NCBI GenBank assembly: GCA_963556145.1
Contig: OY744463.1
Span: 5,332,001 to 5,396,000 of the forward strand
Origin: Hygrocybe punicea
Lineage: Eukaryota; Basidiomycota; Agaricomycetes; Agaricales; Hygrophoraceae
DNA: 64,000 nucleotides
Reading direction: 5' to 3'
In this document: in pieces, positions 12,037 through 23,400 of the stretch
Numbering within the stretch: position 1 is the stretch's first letter
Layout of the letters: each line of letters opens with the position of its first letter
Made by a program: the position numbers and the translations under genes
Notes under the pieces: generated by a model
The model's database searches: none
Seen by the model: the letters and a program-made list of their open reading frames with translations, nothing else
Told to the model about the DNA's origin: nothing

Positions 12037-15000
12037 TCAAAATGCAATTTCATTTGAATGATGATCAGCATACTTGTTAACATAAAAAGCTTGGAATGCA
12101 TCCAGTGAGTCATGACAAGAAAAATTTTGAGGAAGAAAATCTTCTCCAGCCACACCAATAAGATGTGCACTGCGAAGAATACATTCTAGATGAATAACAG
12201 CTTTGAGTGGAGTCCCATCATGAAGAATATCAGGTTCAACAATCCACAAACCAGTATCTTCACATGGTCTGTGGTCAACTGGTGAAAACCAATGAACTAG
12301 TGCACAAGGATAAGAAACAGAGTGATAGGTGAAAGAAAAGAAAAGAAAAACACGTGCTGCATGCAATCCTTGAAAACCTTCTTGTTCTGGATCCTTTTCA
12401 ACAAAAACACAATCATAGCGAGGAGGTCCATGTCGCCATGAAGAAACTGCATGTATCCTCTCATGATGCATTCCATGTCTCCCAGACAAGTCACTTGGAG
12501 CATGGAACGTTGCAACAGCGGAAGGATAAGCATAAACGCTATGCCCAGAAAATTTTGGACACTGATCCAGATCAATATCCTGACCTGAAACCTCTGAGTT
12601 AGGATTGAGCTGGTCATAGAGGAAGCGCCGAATGAGTGTTGGAAGCTCTGGCTGCCCAATATGTTCTCCAAGTCGAACTGGATCTCTAGGATAATCCCGA
12701 GCTGTACAGATATTGAGAACTATCAATTTAAACAGAGAAAATACCCACCAAGTGTTACGGTCTTTGCTAGCTTGACTTCTCCCAGACATTTTGGATGCTC
12801 ATCAGCCCCCTGGTCCATGTCTTCATCATTCTCGAGAATGATATTTAGTTGTGGCTGAGGCAATGCAAAACCATGGCCTTGCATCATCCCACGAGCTGTG
12901 AAGTCAACTCGTGCTGCAGCAAGTTTGTCAAGTCGCTGGTTTGTGAGAAGCATCTGTCCTAGAGCATGGTTCCGACTGGATCTCCGCCAAGGTTTTTTGA
13001 CAGCCTTGATATGTTTGGATTCAGTTATTGATGAGCAAAGTCCATTTGGAGCACCAAACATTTGAATAAGTCGGCGATAGTGAATGAGAGAGTGTTGACG
13101 AGGAAGAGAAAAACCATCTGGTCGTACACCAACAGTCCGAAATATCTCTCGGAAATTATGGAAGGAATCAACTGCTGCATCAATGGACTGCAGAGTATCC
13201 TCACTGATAATTTCACGTCGTACAAGATAGCAAAATTCAGTGAAAGCGCTGATGGCTTTGACCATTTCACTTGGAACATGGCCAGCAATGGCAGGAATAA
13301 AAACCTGATTTTATATCATCTGGCATTGTACATCAAAATCCAAATTTAGAACACACCTTCATCAAAGCCTTTGAGTCATCACCTGTCCATTGCTTAAACC
13401 CACGACCATCTGGAAAGCGGCGCAGCCCAGGAAATGGTGGTGCAGCAGCAATCCTAGTTTAGGATTAGAATCTCTTAAATGAACATCATGATTAGCAGTC
13501 ACCGTCTGTCAATATCAGCTAATATTTTATTAGCTTCTTGAGGAGGGTGAGAAATCTTAATATATTCCACAACCCAATCCACAAGATGGTCCTTGAAAGT
13601 GCCTTTGATAAGCTGATGAAGGATATCCGGAGATAACAGTTCATGAATATCAGCACGTGGGAATCCCACTGTGAATGGCTATACAAATATATTAGCTTTA
13701 GATGGTTGTAAATTACACAATGCTTACAATCAGGTCTCCAACAATTCCATAATTATTCCAAAGCTCATCTAGACTGCAAGCCCCCAGGAGAACATCAGTG
13801 TGTTCATGCGATCGGTGCCCAGCTTGTCCATCAAGATCCTCAGGCATTGCTGTGCAACTGTTGCAGGTTTAGAAAGTAGGCATTACTTGAAAGTCAAACT
13901 TTACACACCGTGGGCACCACCCCTGGACAGTGCAGGAGAGTAGACTCTGTTCTGGATAATCTGCAATATATGGACCCAAGCCATAAACAACACGTCGAAA
14001 GTGTCCATCACTACATCGTGTCACCCTTGGTACTGACATGTGTGGACGCAATGGCAATAGAATCTGGTGCAGAGAAGAATGAAAAAGTTGGCGCCGGAAC
14101 TTCCGAAAATCAGAATCAGCTTGGTGATCCTTTGTGGCTAACCTAGCTGTTAGAATCCAAAGCAGAAATCTAAAATGACTGTCACTTACTCTTTGGCAGT
14201 GCCAAGAATCCAATGACAGAAACAGCATTGCGATGGGCACGGCGCACATTATTGTGGACATTTCCTATTGATGCATAGAGTGGGTAATACTCATTGTTGC
14301 CTGTAGCAACAGAGACTGTAGTTTTGTCACTGCCAAGGACCACAGGAACAAACATCGATCCATGTGTTTCTTCATCTTCAGCAATTTTGTCCTGGTGCAT
14401 TATATCAGCAACCTTGTTCAAAGATAACAAATACCATACCGCTTGCTGCCATGCCCAGTTACCAGACATGAGATCAGTATATTGACGCTTGTTCCCTTTG
14501 TCAAAGACTTGTTTTGGTGCAAAGTCCATTTCTGTGGCAAAGTCCGGATTTCCAATTTGTTGCTCCATGGCAAGAAGTGGATCACGAAACCAAACATCAT
14601 ACTTTGCAGTCATCCATGAAGGGACTTCACCAGCCTCATCATCTGGAAGTTCACCATCATATGAGACAGAAAATGACTGCCAGGGCACATCACCCTCTCT
14701 TGTTGCATCAATGACTGAATACATCTCCTTGTGATCCGCAAACGGAGGATCGGAATCAGGATAGAGAGCTGCCAAATTGTTAAGGTGCTTGTCAAGCTTT
14801 GCAGCTGACATTTGCTCCTCAGCAAATATAAATTCAGCAAACTCAAATTCAGCACGACTGTTGTATGGTGAATAATCATCAATGGCACGCTCCTCACGTG
14901 GGGGAGGAGGGGAACCTGGTGGAAGGTCCATTCCCTGAACATTGCATGGGGTGCCATCAATAATTGGATGCATGTTGATATCGAGAGCCTGAGCAGCAGG

Positions 15001-15327
15001 ATAGTGATGACTGGATTGAGGTGATGGTGACCCAGAAGGTGACTCCAAGTTGGGCTCAGGTGAACCCACAGGTGGCGTTGGAGGTGAGCCAGACATCTCT
15101 GCTGCATGCTCAGGTGATGCTGATCGTTGTGGAACATCCTGGGGTGGAGAAGAATGCCGACGTGGTGGTGAGGTAGGTGATGGACTATGTCGATGGCGAG
15201 CCCGGAATGTAGGATGTGCTGAGTGCAGATGTTGTGTGAGTCCTCCTGATGATTTACATATCTTTTGACATTCTCTTATTGGGCACACAAATATAGCCGG
15301 CTGAAAGGCCCTGCGGGATAGGCCCAT
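12037..15327 (-). CDS. Plavaka-family transposase (CACTA-like DNA transposon)
   Basis: Transposase of the Plavaka class, known from Agaricomycetes and related to the CMC/EnSpm group. The chosen start is the ATG at 15327, giving an N-terminal C2H2-like finger (CPIRECQK...GLTQHLHSAHP, about 15279-15215), a Pro/Ser-rich linker, then the core. The core has SDKTTVSVATGNNEYYPLYA and NVHNNVRRAHRNA (14340-14240), TRCSDGHFRRVVYGLGPYIA, CTVQGWCPR, ELLSPDILHQLIKGTFKDHL (about 13640-13570), and ITESKHIKAVKKPWRRSSRN (about 13010-12960). Exons joined at GT-AG introns near 14145-14190, 13866-13910, 13680-13730, 13460-13505, 13305-13355 and 12715-12765 give a continuous protein ending at the stop near 12037. 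I saw no premature stop inside the exons, unlike the other elements here, so it may be active. A start at 15429 is possible but adds unconserved text. Confidence 0.85.
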
Positions 15328-15429
15328 GGCATAAAGAGAACTCAGAGTAGGAGGGATAAAGTACAGCACACAATGGACAAGCAATGGCCCTGTACACAGC
15401 CGACAACAATAGCCTTGAAGACGACCCAA

Positions 15430-15789
15430 TTAAAAAATATGGTCCGAAATAAGTGACATGAGAGATACTGAGTTGAATATATTATACTAACCGTTTGACG
15501 ACTACTATACTACCACAGTCAGAGTTGGTAGGTGAGCTCTCGGAGGCCAATATGCGCAATGTGCGAGCAGTGGTAGAAGGGATAGAGGGGCAGAAGTTGA
15601 AGATTGTGGAAGAGTATGTAAAACCCAGATGGATAAAGCCGCGGTTATAGTGTTGACTAACGAGAAAGAAGACTCTGCAGGGGCAAGCACAAGAGCGTCA
15701 GTTGCGGGGTGTGGGAAAGGGTGGGGTCAACCTACAAGGGTGGGAACAACTTGAAGGTGTTGTAATATCGCAACCATAACGTGATGTCT
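15430..15789. other. Gene-free stretch upstream of Plavaka gene
   Basis: Likely holds the Plavaka promoter and 5' terminus, but no inverted partner was identified. No coding sequence was recognised. Confidence 0.4.
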
Positions 15790-16345
15790 TGAAAAAAGCT
15801 GGGCAAAGGACGGAGCTGGGAAGGCAACAAAAAGAGCCGAGCGTAAATAAGTTGGCAGTGCCGTGAGCAATGCAGCCAGACAGATGGTGTCCGAGCGTAG
15901 AAAACCTAGTGGATGAGAATGAAGTCGTGTCGTGAAAAAAGACAGGTGGTGGGTGGTACGCAAAGATGTCGGACTTCGGAAGAGCCGGGTCTGGGAAGGC
16001 AACAAAAAGAGCCGAGCGCGAATAAGTTGGCAGTGCCGTGAGCAATGCAGCCAGACGGATGGTGTCCGAGCGTAGAAAACCTAGTGGATGAGAATGAAGT
16101 CGTGTCGTGAAAAAAGCCAGGTGGTGGGTGGTACGCAAAGATGTCGGACTTCGGAAGAGCCGGGTCTGGGAAGGCAACAAAAAGAGCCGAGCGTGAATAA
16201 GTTGGCAGTGCCGTGAGCAATGCAGCCAGAGGGATCGTGTCCGAGTGCAGCAAACCAATTGGTGGGTGGTGAATTTGGAGAGTCCGAGTCCGAGTCACGG
16301 ACTTGGGCTTGGAGTCAGACGCAAAGACGTCGGACTTCGGAATAG
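15790..16345 (+). repeat. 175-bp tandem repeat, about three copies
   Basis: The word GGGAAGGCAACAAAAAGAGC starts at 15818, 15993 and 16168, giving a period of exactly 175 bp. Each unit also carries CAGTGCCGTGAGCAATGCAG, GTGTCCGAGCGTAGAAAACC and GGTGGTGGGTGGTACGCAAA. Copies are more than 95 percent alike by eye. A partial unit (GACGTCGGACTTCGGAATAG) trails at about 16326-16350. It lies just upstream of the gene at 16437. Confidence 0.93.
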
Positions 16346-16436
16346 CCGGGTCTGAACTTGAAAGCCGCTGTCAGAAAACTCATATAAGACTTCATCACGG
16401 AGATGTACGCTGCACAAAATTCTACCAATTTCCTCA

Positions 16437-18675
16437 ATGCCCCCTAAAAAACAAACTGTGGTTCCTCAAATGACCCTCAGCCTGAGGCCGGGACGTGATA
16501 CAATGCCTGGAGCGCCCGACAAACCTAAACCCCGAAGGACCTCTGCCGAAGTTGCGGCCGCAAATGCACTGAAAGAACAAGAAAAGCAAAGGCTATCCGA
16601 CACTAGGACAGCGGCTATCCTGGGCGTGTCTAGGAAGGAAAACGAGATGAATGATCAGGACAGGTTAATTGACAGCACTGCGGACCACCCACCTGTCAGC
16701 ACGAAAATAAAGACTTCCAGGCCTGTTGCCCAGAATGCAGCCGCGAAGAGAGTGGCCGAGATAAAGGCAGCAGCGTTGGACTTGGCAGCAATGGACGGTA
16801 TGTCTTGCACTGACTTTTCAGAAGCCCTATCCAAGTACCACGTCAATTTATTGATTTCAGATACTGACGAAGACTTGGAGGAAATGGTTACCTTCCCAGT
16901 GGCGGCCTCAATGGCAGCGGAGGCTCGGACAGTAACAAAGCAGGGAACGGTGGAGGATTGTGAGCCAAACGATGCTGACGCCGAGAGGGAGAGGAAGCGG
17001 GTCGAAAAAAAAGCTAAGAAGACTGAGTTTAGGAAAGAAGTCATCGCCCAATACGCCCTTGCCTACCTTGATGATGATCAGCTGCCCACCCAAAAGCGGA
17101 AAATCATTGATGGTGATGTTGACGGGTGAGCGCTAAGTCTTTTACTATGTCATCTCACGAATACTGCCATTCTAACTATAAGTTGTTTACTCTCTCATTT
17201 AAATGTTGTGCTGTTTCAAGACCACCGCTCAAGAAGAAGGGCAAGCCTGCTACTAGTATGGCCAAGATTGGAGGACTTCGTACTAACTGGAAAACGCCGG
17301 CAACCATTTCTCACCCAATGTCAACCAGTGACAGGATAACTACCCCCGAACATGATGAAAATGCGCTGGGTGGCATCAGTGATGGCGACGACACGCAAGA
17401 AAGGTTGGCCCTCTCTCAGGCTGCCAGCAAAAAGCCTGTCCGCTACTATGGTGGCGGCACTACGTTGAAACCAGCGACGGTTAGCTGTCTTTTTCTTTCA
17501 TGTCCGAGTCCATCTCCGTTGACCACTATACAGCCGGGCATTCGCTCTCTCGTCAAGATCCATCTTGACAGCCATGACTCACTGGAAGCTAAGTGTGGCG
17601 TTCGCGGCGGTGAAGTAAAAAAGGATGACCTTACTATGAACCATTTACCGGCAGCAGTTCGGGAAGGCTTCCGCAGCAGATTCGTACCCCAGCTTCGCGA
17701 ATTAATGGGCACCTTGGCGCCATGGGAACAGCCCACCGATGAACAACTCCGCCAAACGTGGTATGCCAGTTTCCCCGATTTCAACTCTCAGCTCAAGGAC
17801 GATCTTTTGTGGACCGTTTCTAAACTGGTACGTATATTTTGCGCCTCTTACAGGGATCTCAGACTGAATGTTTTTGAGGCCGATGATCGCTTGGCAGACT
17901 GGCGCAACAAATTCGCCTCGACTGCCATGAACCAGCTTGAAAAGCTGTTCATCGAGTTAGACTTGGACACACCCGAAGCCCGTGCTACCTACGTAACTTG
18001 GATGTTGGGCGATGATGATAGAAGCTGCCCATTCTACTACAAAACAGTCTCTGATGGTCAAGTGCCAATTGTATGACATTTCTACATCTCGTTTCGGCTG
18101 CCAATGCTCACCTTCCACTTTTTTTTCCAGGGAATTTTCCAGTCTTCCCTCGTGTTGGCCACTCTTTCTACCCATATCTCCACCATTTCAAGTATCCATC
18201 TTGCTCAGCGTTTGACCGATAAACCCGTAGGGGCCCTGGTGCTAGCTCTACAAGCAGTAAGCTCACGTAACTACTTTTCCTGATCCACCCAACTACACAA
18301 TCTCCGCTTTATTAGAGTAAACGTGCACTGTTGTACCATCAGGACGGTGTGAAGCATATTCCTCGTGGGCCGCCCGGATACTTCTCGAAGACAAATTGGG
18401 CCGATCGTATTGAAAGAGTTGACGGCAAAGACATCTTTGTCAAGAAAGTGTCGTCCCTGCTAAAATTAATTGGGAAGCTCAAAGAGGGCCAGTGGGCAAA
18501 AATTCTAGAGAGCGCGAGTCTGTATGCCAGGCAGAAGAAGATTGATGCCGTCGAGATTTTATGCGCTTCGTTGGACTCATCTGACTATGAACTCGAGGAT
18601 GGCGATGAAGACTTGGTGGCCGAGGAGGGAGATGATGACATTGTTGATGGTGACAACGACATTCTGATGGAATAA
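16437..18675 (+). CDS. Unrecognised multi-exon gene
   Basis: The ATG at 16437 opens a Lys/Ala-rich protein. Exons joined at GT-AG introns near 17126-17219, 17481-17532, 17829-17853, 18077-18130 and 18256-18318 give one frame ending TAA at 18673-18675. The N-terminal third is charged and probably disordered, with a basic stretch ERERKRVEKKAKKTEFRKEV that could be a nuclear signal. The middle has RSRFVPQLRELMGTLAPWEQ followed by QTWYASFPDFNSQLKDDLLW, and RLADWRNKFASTAMNQLEKL. The C-terminus is very acidic (EDGDEDLVAEEGDDDIVDGD). I do not recognise a named domain. The arrangement (basic head, globular middle, acidic tail, near transposons) recurs in multicopy agaric proteins, but that is recollection, not proof. 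No stop or frameshift was seen. A 175-bp tandem repeat occupies its upstream region. Confidence 0.65.
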
Positions 18676-19019
18676 TGGTGAGTTATTCCCAACCATTTAC
18701 ACCATATCTAATTTCCTTTTAGCAATATCCTCACGAAATCCATGCCCCTCCAAGTCGCGCCTCTGTGTCGTCTTTCTGCACCACCATCCTTTCTTGTCCC
18801 ATCAGCGACTTTCTTTCACATCGTTCCTCATCCCAACCTGCTGCTTTTGCATCTAGTACTACCTCCGAGTTAGTTCTTCAAGTCTTCTACTACCCCACCA
18901 TTTCCATGTTTGTGTCGCTGTCCTTTTATTTTTCCATCACTGGCACATGCAACGAGCCGGCCTCATTTCTCACCAACTTTGTCCCTTCCGTCCCCTCCGT
19001 TCTCCTGTCGCCCAAATGG
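18676..19019. other. 3' flank, no gene seen
   Basis: This starts with a possible intron-like GT...AG segment after the stop at 18675. The rest is pyrimidine-rich and shows no conserved coding sequence. Confidence 0.4.
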
Positions 19020-19385
19020 GCCATTTTGAATAATAAAATTTTATTGTCGGAAAAGGGTAGAACGGTTTGAAAAGGGGGAACTACTTTTACAACTTGAGCC
19101 ACTTTTTCAAAAAATGGGCAACTTTTTCGTGAGACAGTCGAACTTGAAAAAGGCCAACCTCTTGAAAAAAGGAGGGTCCTTTTCACCTCCTTCTCCTGGT
19201 TTTCTCAAGGTAGATCAAGTTTTCCAAGGTGGAGACTCTTTTCCAAGACGAAACACCTTTTCCAAGGAATGGCACCTACCTTGGAAAAGGTGGGGGAGCT
19301 TGGACATCTTCCGCAACTTTTGCTTCTTTTGCATCTTGAAAAAGGGTCTCAAGGGTTTCAAAAAGGACCCCGGATTTTGCTGATG
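19020..19385. repeat. Low-complexity 'CTTGAAAAAG' spacer
   Basis: Irregular repeats of words such as CTTGAAAAAG, CCTTTTCCAAG and CCTTGGAAAAGGTG, many of them imperfect inverted repeats. Composition resembles the spacer at 7240-7440. No coding content. Confidence 0.6.
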
Positions 19386-19712
19386 TCTATGTACGAATTG
19401 GGCGAGTTAAGGTCCAAGGCTCTCAGCCTCGCACCTTCACTCGTCGCTATCTAAGATATCCGTCTGCTCCTCTCAGAGCGGCCATCTTTTCTTTCTTTTC
19501 CTGCAAAATGAATAGAATCCAGTTTGACCCCGCACTCCTCCAATGCCCCGACTTCGCATCCGAGACGTATGCACTGGTCCGTGCCCCCTTCGTCAATGCC
19601 AATACCACAGACGAACAAGCCGCCCTACTTCTGGTCAACGTCTGGAGGGCTGGCAACAACCTGGAAAAGCAACAATGGCAGGATCAGCACCAGAACGACA
19701 TTGCAGCACAAG

Positions 19713-20273
19713 TGTTACGGATCGCTGTTCTTATAGCGGACTCCGGCAACAAAGAACCAAACGAGGATGTATAGGAAAGAAAGCGAGTACAAACGGATGA
19801 AAGAGGAGAGATATCTGGGTTTCGTGATAGCGATCGGGGGAAGAGTAGCTATACTAAACTTAAGGATACTGACTATGAATGTCCTTGATTATATACTGGT
19901 AAACAACTTCAGGGTCGGCTTCTTCATCATGCGTGGCTGCGTGGAGGATAAGCTCCGGGATGAACGGCGTCTTGCTTGGCTTCGTGGTCTGTGCGTTTTG
20001 GGGTGCCAACGAGGTGGCCAACGGCTGTGTTGTAGGTCCGGTGTCAGCAGGCAGCTGATCCGATGATTATGTTGCGCGGTGTTATTGAGTGCTTGTATCA
20101 ACGTGTATGATGTATCGGCGGTGATCGGTTGATGGGGGTAATCATGAGGATTGGGGTATCGTTGTCGATTGTCTTCGATGATGTTCCGGACCCAGGTTAT
20201 GACATTGTCTTGTGATATTGAGTCAGGGACGTCGGGGTCGGAAGCGGGGGTTAAATCGGGGTAAAACGTAACA
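19713..20273 (-). repeat. 3' LTR of the gypsy element
   Basis: 561 bp, matching 26385-26945 with three visible substitutions. It includes the TATA-like TATATAA (19889-19895 on the minus strand). The 11-nt word complementary to the primer-binding site is at 19851-19861, at the same offset as in the other LTR. Confidence 0.96.
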
Positions 20274-20436
20274 ATACCCCCGGAACAAGGGGAATCGTCC
20301 CGATTAACCGGTGGGAAGACGGAATCATACACGGCAGCGAAGCGGGGGTTAAATTGGGGTAAAACGTAACAATACCCCCGGAACAAGGGGAATCGTCCCG
20401 ATTAACCGGTGGGAAGACGGAATCATACACGGCAGC
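20241..20436 (-). repeat. 98-bp tandem duplication across the 3' LTR border
   Basis: Two 98-bp units (20241-20338 and 20339-20436) differ at one site (AAATCGGGG versus AAATTGGGG). Each contains the last bases of the LTR (GGGGTAAAACGTAACA) plus the adjacent internal sequence (ATACCCCCGGAACAAGGGGA). The real LTR ends at 20273; the second unit therefore carries a 33-bp false LTR edge further inside. The long open frame of pol passes through both units. Confidence 0.9.
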
Positions 20437-23400
20437 GCAGTCAATGAATTCGCGGTAAGGATCGACGGGATCATCGGTGAACCAGACGGGGACGGTGGGA
20501 GGGACAGCAGGAGGGGGAGGCCCAATGGGACGCACGGAGTAGAAGGATCGCGGGGCGAAGAACGGGTCGACGCCAAGATGGGCGATAGCCGACGTGGGGT
20601 GAACAGAGCCAAAGGAAGAGGGACGCATGAGGTCAACAGCGAAGCGAACACCACGATCGCAGAGGCGGCGTTTCGAACGAGGGACGCGAAAACGAGGAGG
20701 AAGGAGACGGTAATAAGGGGAAGAAGGGAGGTAAACGTCCGAGGCAGACATGGGGGAAGAAGGCAAAGAGCGAAAGAAGGAAAGAAAAGAAAACAGACAA
20801 TATATACGAAAGGGAAGATTAGGGTAGGTCTTAGTACACGAGGTGATCGGGGTTAACGGGATGATCGCGGGTGAAGGAGGAAGGGAGAAGAGAGAAACGA
20901 TGCGGAGTGGAAATGTCGTAATCGTGAGAGAGGGCGGCGGAAGGGATTGGTGATGGGAGGCGATAGCAATGGACAATGGGAAAGGCGTAAGGACAGATCT
21001 TTTTGCGAGAGTTGAAATTGAGGTTGCCGAATCCGGCGGTGTCAGCAATCCGGGCGGGGGCGACGATAGGGGAAGAGATTTCAACGATGGAGGTAACGGC
21101 ATCAATGGGAGCGGTTTCATAGAGGTAAGCGTGTGTGATGCCGGGAGGAAAAAGGTATTTACGGAATTCGTGGTTCTTTGAACCGTCGAGGATGAGGGCA
21201 GCATTGTGGGGATAAATAGCGAGTAAAATAGAGGAAGAAGAGAAAGGAGGGATGATGGAAGGGGGGAGAGTGAAAAGGGAACGAAGTGATAACGAAGTGA
21301 TAACGAGGAAGGAGCACGGGGATGTAACTTATGGAAATCGTCGACGAGATCTTGGCAGTAAGCGGTTTCGGATGCGGGGATCCAAGAATCTTCGTCGCGA
21401 GGGTAATCGAGCCAATGCACTAAATAATATAACTTGTTACGGCGTATACGGGAATCAAGGATGTGTTCTATTTCGTAATGATCGTCATTGTCGATAATTT
21501 CAGGAGGGGGTCGAAGATGATATTTTTGTTGGATGGGAGAAGAAGGAGGTCGGAATGGAGAGAGGAGAGTGACGTTGAATATGGGGAATATTTTCCAGGT
21601 TTTCGGTAATTTCAGTTTGTACGATGAAGAACCGATTTTATCGAGAACGGTGAACGGACCGAATTGCTGGTTATCAAGCTTCTTGCTGGGTCGATCTGTG
21701 GTTAAATTCTTTCCGTTTAGCCAAACTTTGTCACCAGGGGAAAAGACAATTTTCTTGACATGACTGTCATACTTATCCTTCATTGTTTGCTTCGTGATAT
21801 CTGCTATTTCGCCGATCTTTTGTTGTATCGTCTTCATTCGTGTAATGAAATCATGAACGGCTTCGTTTGCAATAGGTGTGTGTATATCAGGTACGAGGCC
21901 TGTCCACGGATGTTGTCCTTGTGTTGCAAAGAAGGGGGAAGTTTTGATGGCGGAAGATTCACGATTGGCTAATGCAAATTCTGCGAGAGCAAGCCATTCA
22001 TGCCAATCGTCTTGTCGGTAATTGGTGAAAAATCGAAGAAAGATTTCGAGTTCTTGGTTCATTCGTTCTGTTTGCCCATCAGCACGTGGATGATATGCTG
22101 TTGTTGGACGTTCTTTGATACCGATCAGGGAATATAATTCGGTGATAAACCGTGAGACGAAAACAGAACCGCGATCGGAGATGACAAAGCGTGGCATGCC
22201 AAAACGCTTGAAGACATGGTCGCGGAATAGTCGTGCCCATCCTTCCGAAGTCAATGTCGTATTTGTGGCAATAAATATGGGATGTTTCGACCGCTTATCG
22301 ACAACAACCAGAATGGCGTCAAAGCCATGTGACTCCGGTAGGGGACCAATCATGTCGACAGAAATCGTATGCCAGTTATAGGGTGGTACGTCATGTGGGA
22401 AAAGTTGTCCAAGTTGTTTCCCACGTCGTGGTTTATTTTGTTGACATCCCGTACAACCATTGATATAACGTTCCACATCTTCGCGTATAGTTGGCCATGT
22501 TGTTGTCCGTGAAATCAATTCGATTGTTTTGTCACGGCCGGGATGACCGGCGGTAGGATTGTCATGATGGAGGGCAATAATGTTATCGTTCGTAGGAGAA
22601 ATGTGCAATATTTGTCGGATTGCTTGTTCTGGCGGGATAAACAATGAGTTCGGAAGACCAATCATACCTTTATTATCCATTTCTTTTGGCTTGTGATCAA
22701 CACGTCGGGAAAGGAGGTCGGCTTTCTTGTTTTGAGATCCTTTTCTATACAACAAGCGGAAATTGTAATCTTGCAAGAACGCAATCCATCGTGCTTGTCG
22801 CCTTGTGAGGTCTTGTGGTTTTCGGTAATATTCAAGATTTCGATGGTCGGTGAAAACATCAATCTGTTCTTTTGCTCCGAGAAGGAAGTGACGCCATTCC
22901 TCAAAACTTCGTATGATTGCGAGCAATTCCTTGTCGAAGATTTGATAGTTACGTTCTGCTGGTGACATTGTCGTCGACATATATGCGACAGGTCGAAAAA
23001 GTCCATCGGATTGTTCTTGTGACAAAATAGCACCTATGGCATAATCGGAGGCATCACATTCGATGATGAATTTCTTATGGGGTACGGGTAGGACAAGGAT
23101 AGGATCGGTTGTGATGATTGTCTTCAATCGATCGAATGCGTTCTGTTGTTCTTCTGTCCAATCCCATTTTGCTTTTCCCGTTAATCTATGAAGAGGAGCA
23201 GCAATTTGGGAAAAGTTTTCGACGAAACGACGATAGAAATTCAGAAAACCGATAAACCGTTGTAATTCGGTGAGATTTGTAGGAACTGGCCAAGCTGTAA
23301 TTGCATTGGTTTTAACGGGATCCATTTGGACTTGTCCATCACCAACGATAAGGCCGAGATAGTCGACTTTTGGTTTATCGAATGTACATTTCTTGGGTTT

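Noticed and set aside
11855..15655. CACTA (about 11867) and TAGTG (about 15649) as Plavaka termini
   Set aside because: The match does not extend beyond five bases and no equal flanking target duplication exists.
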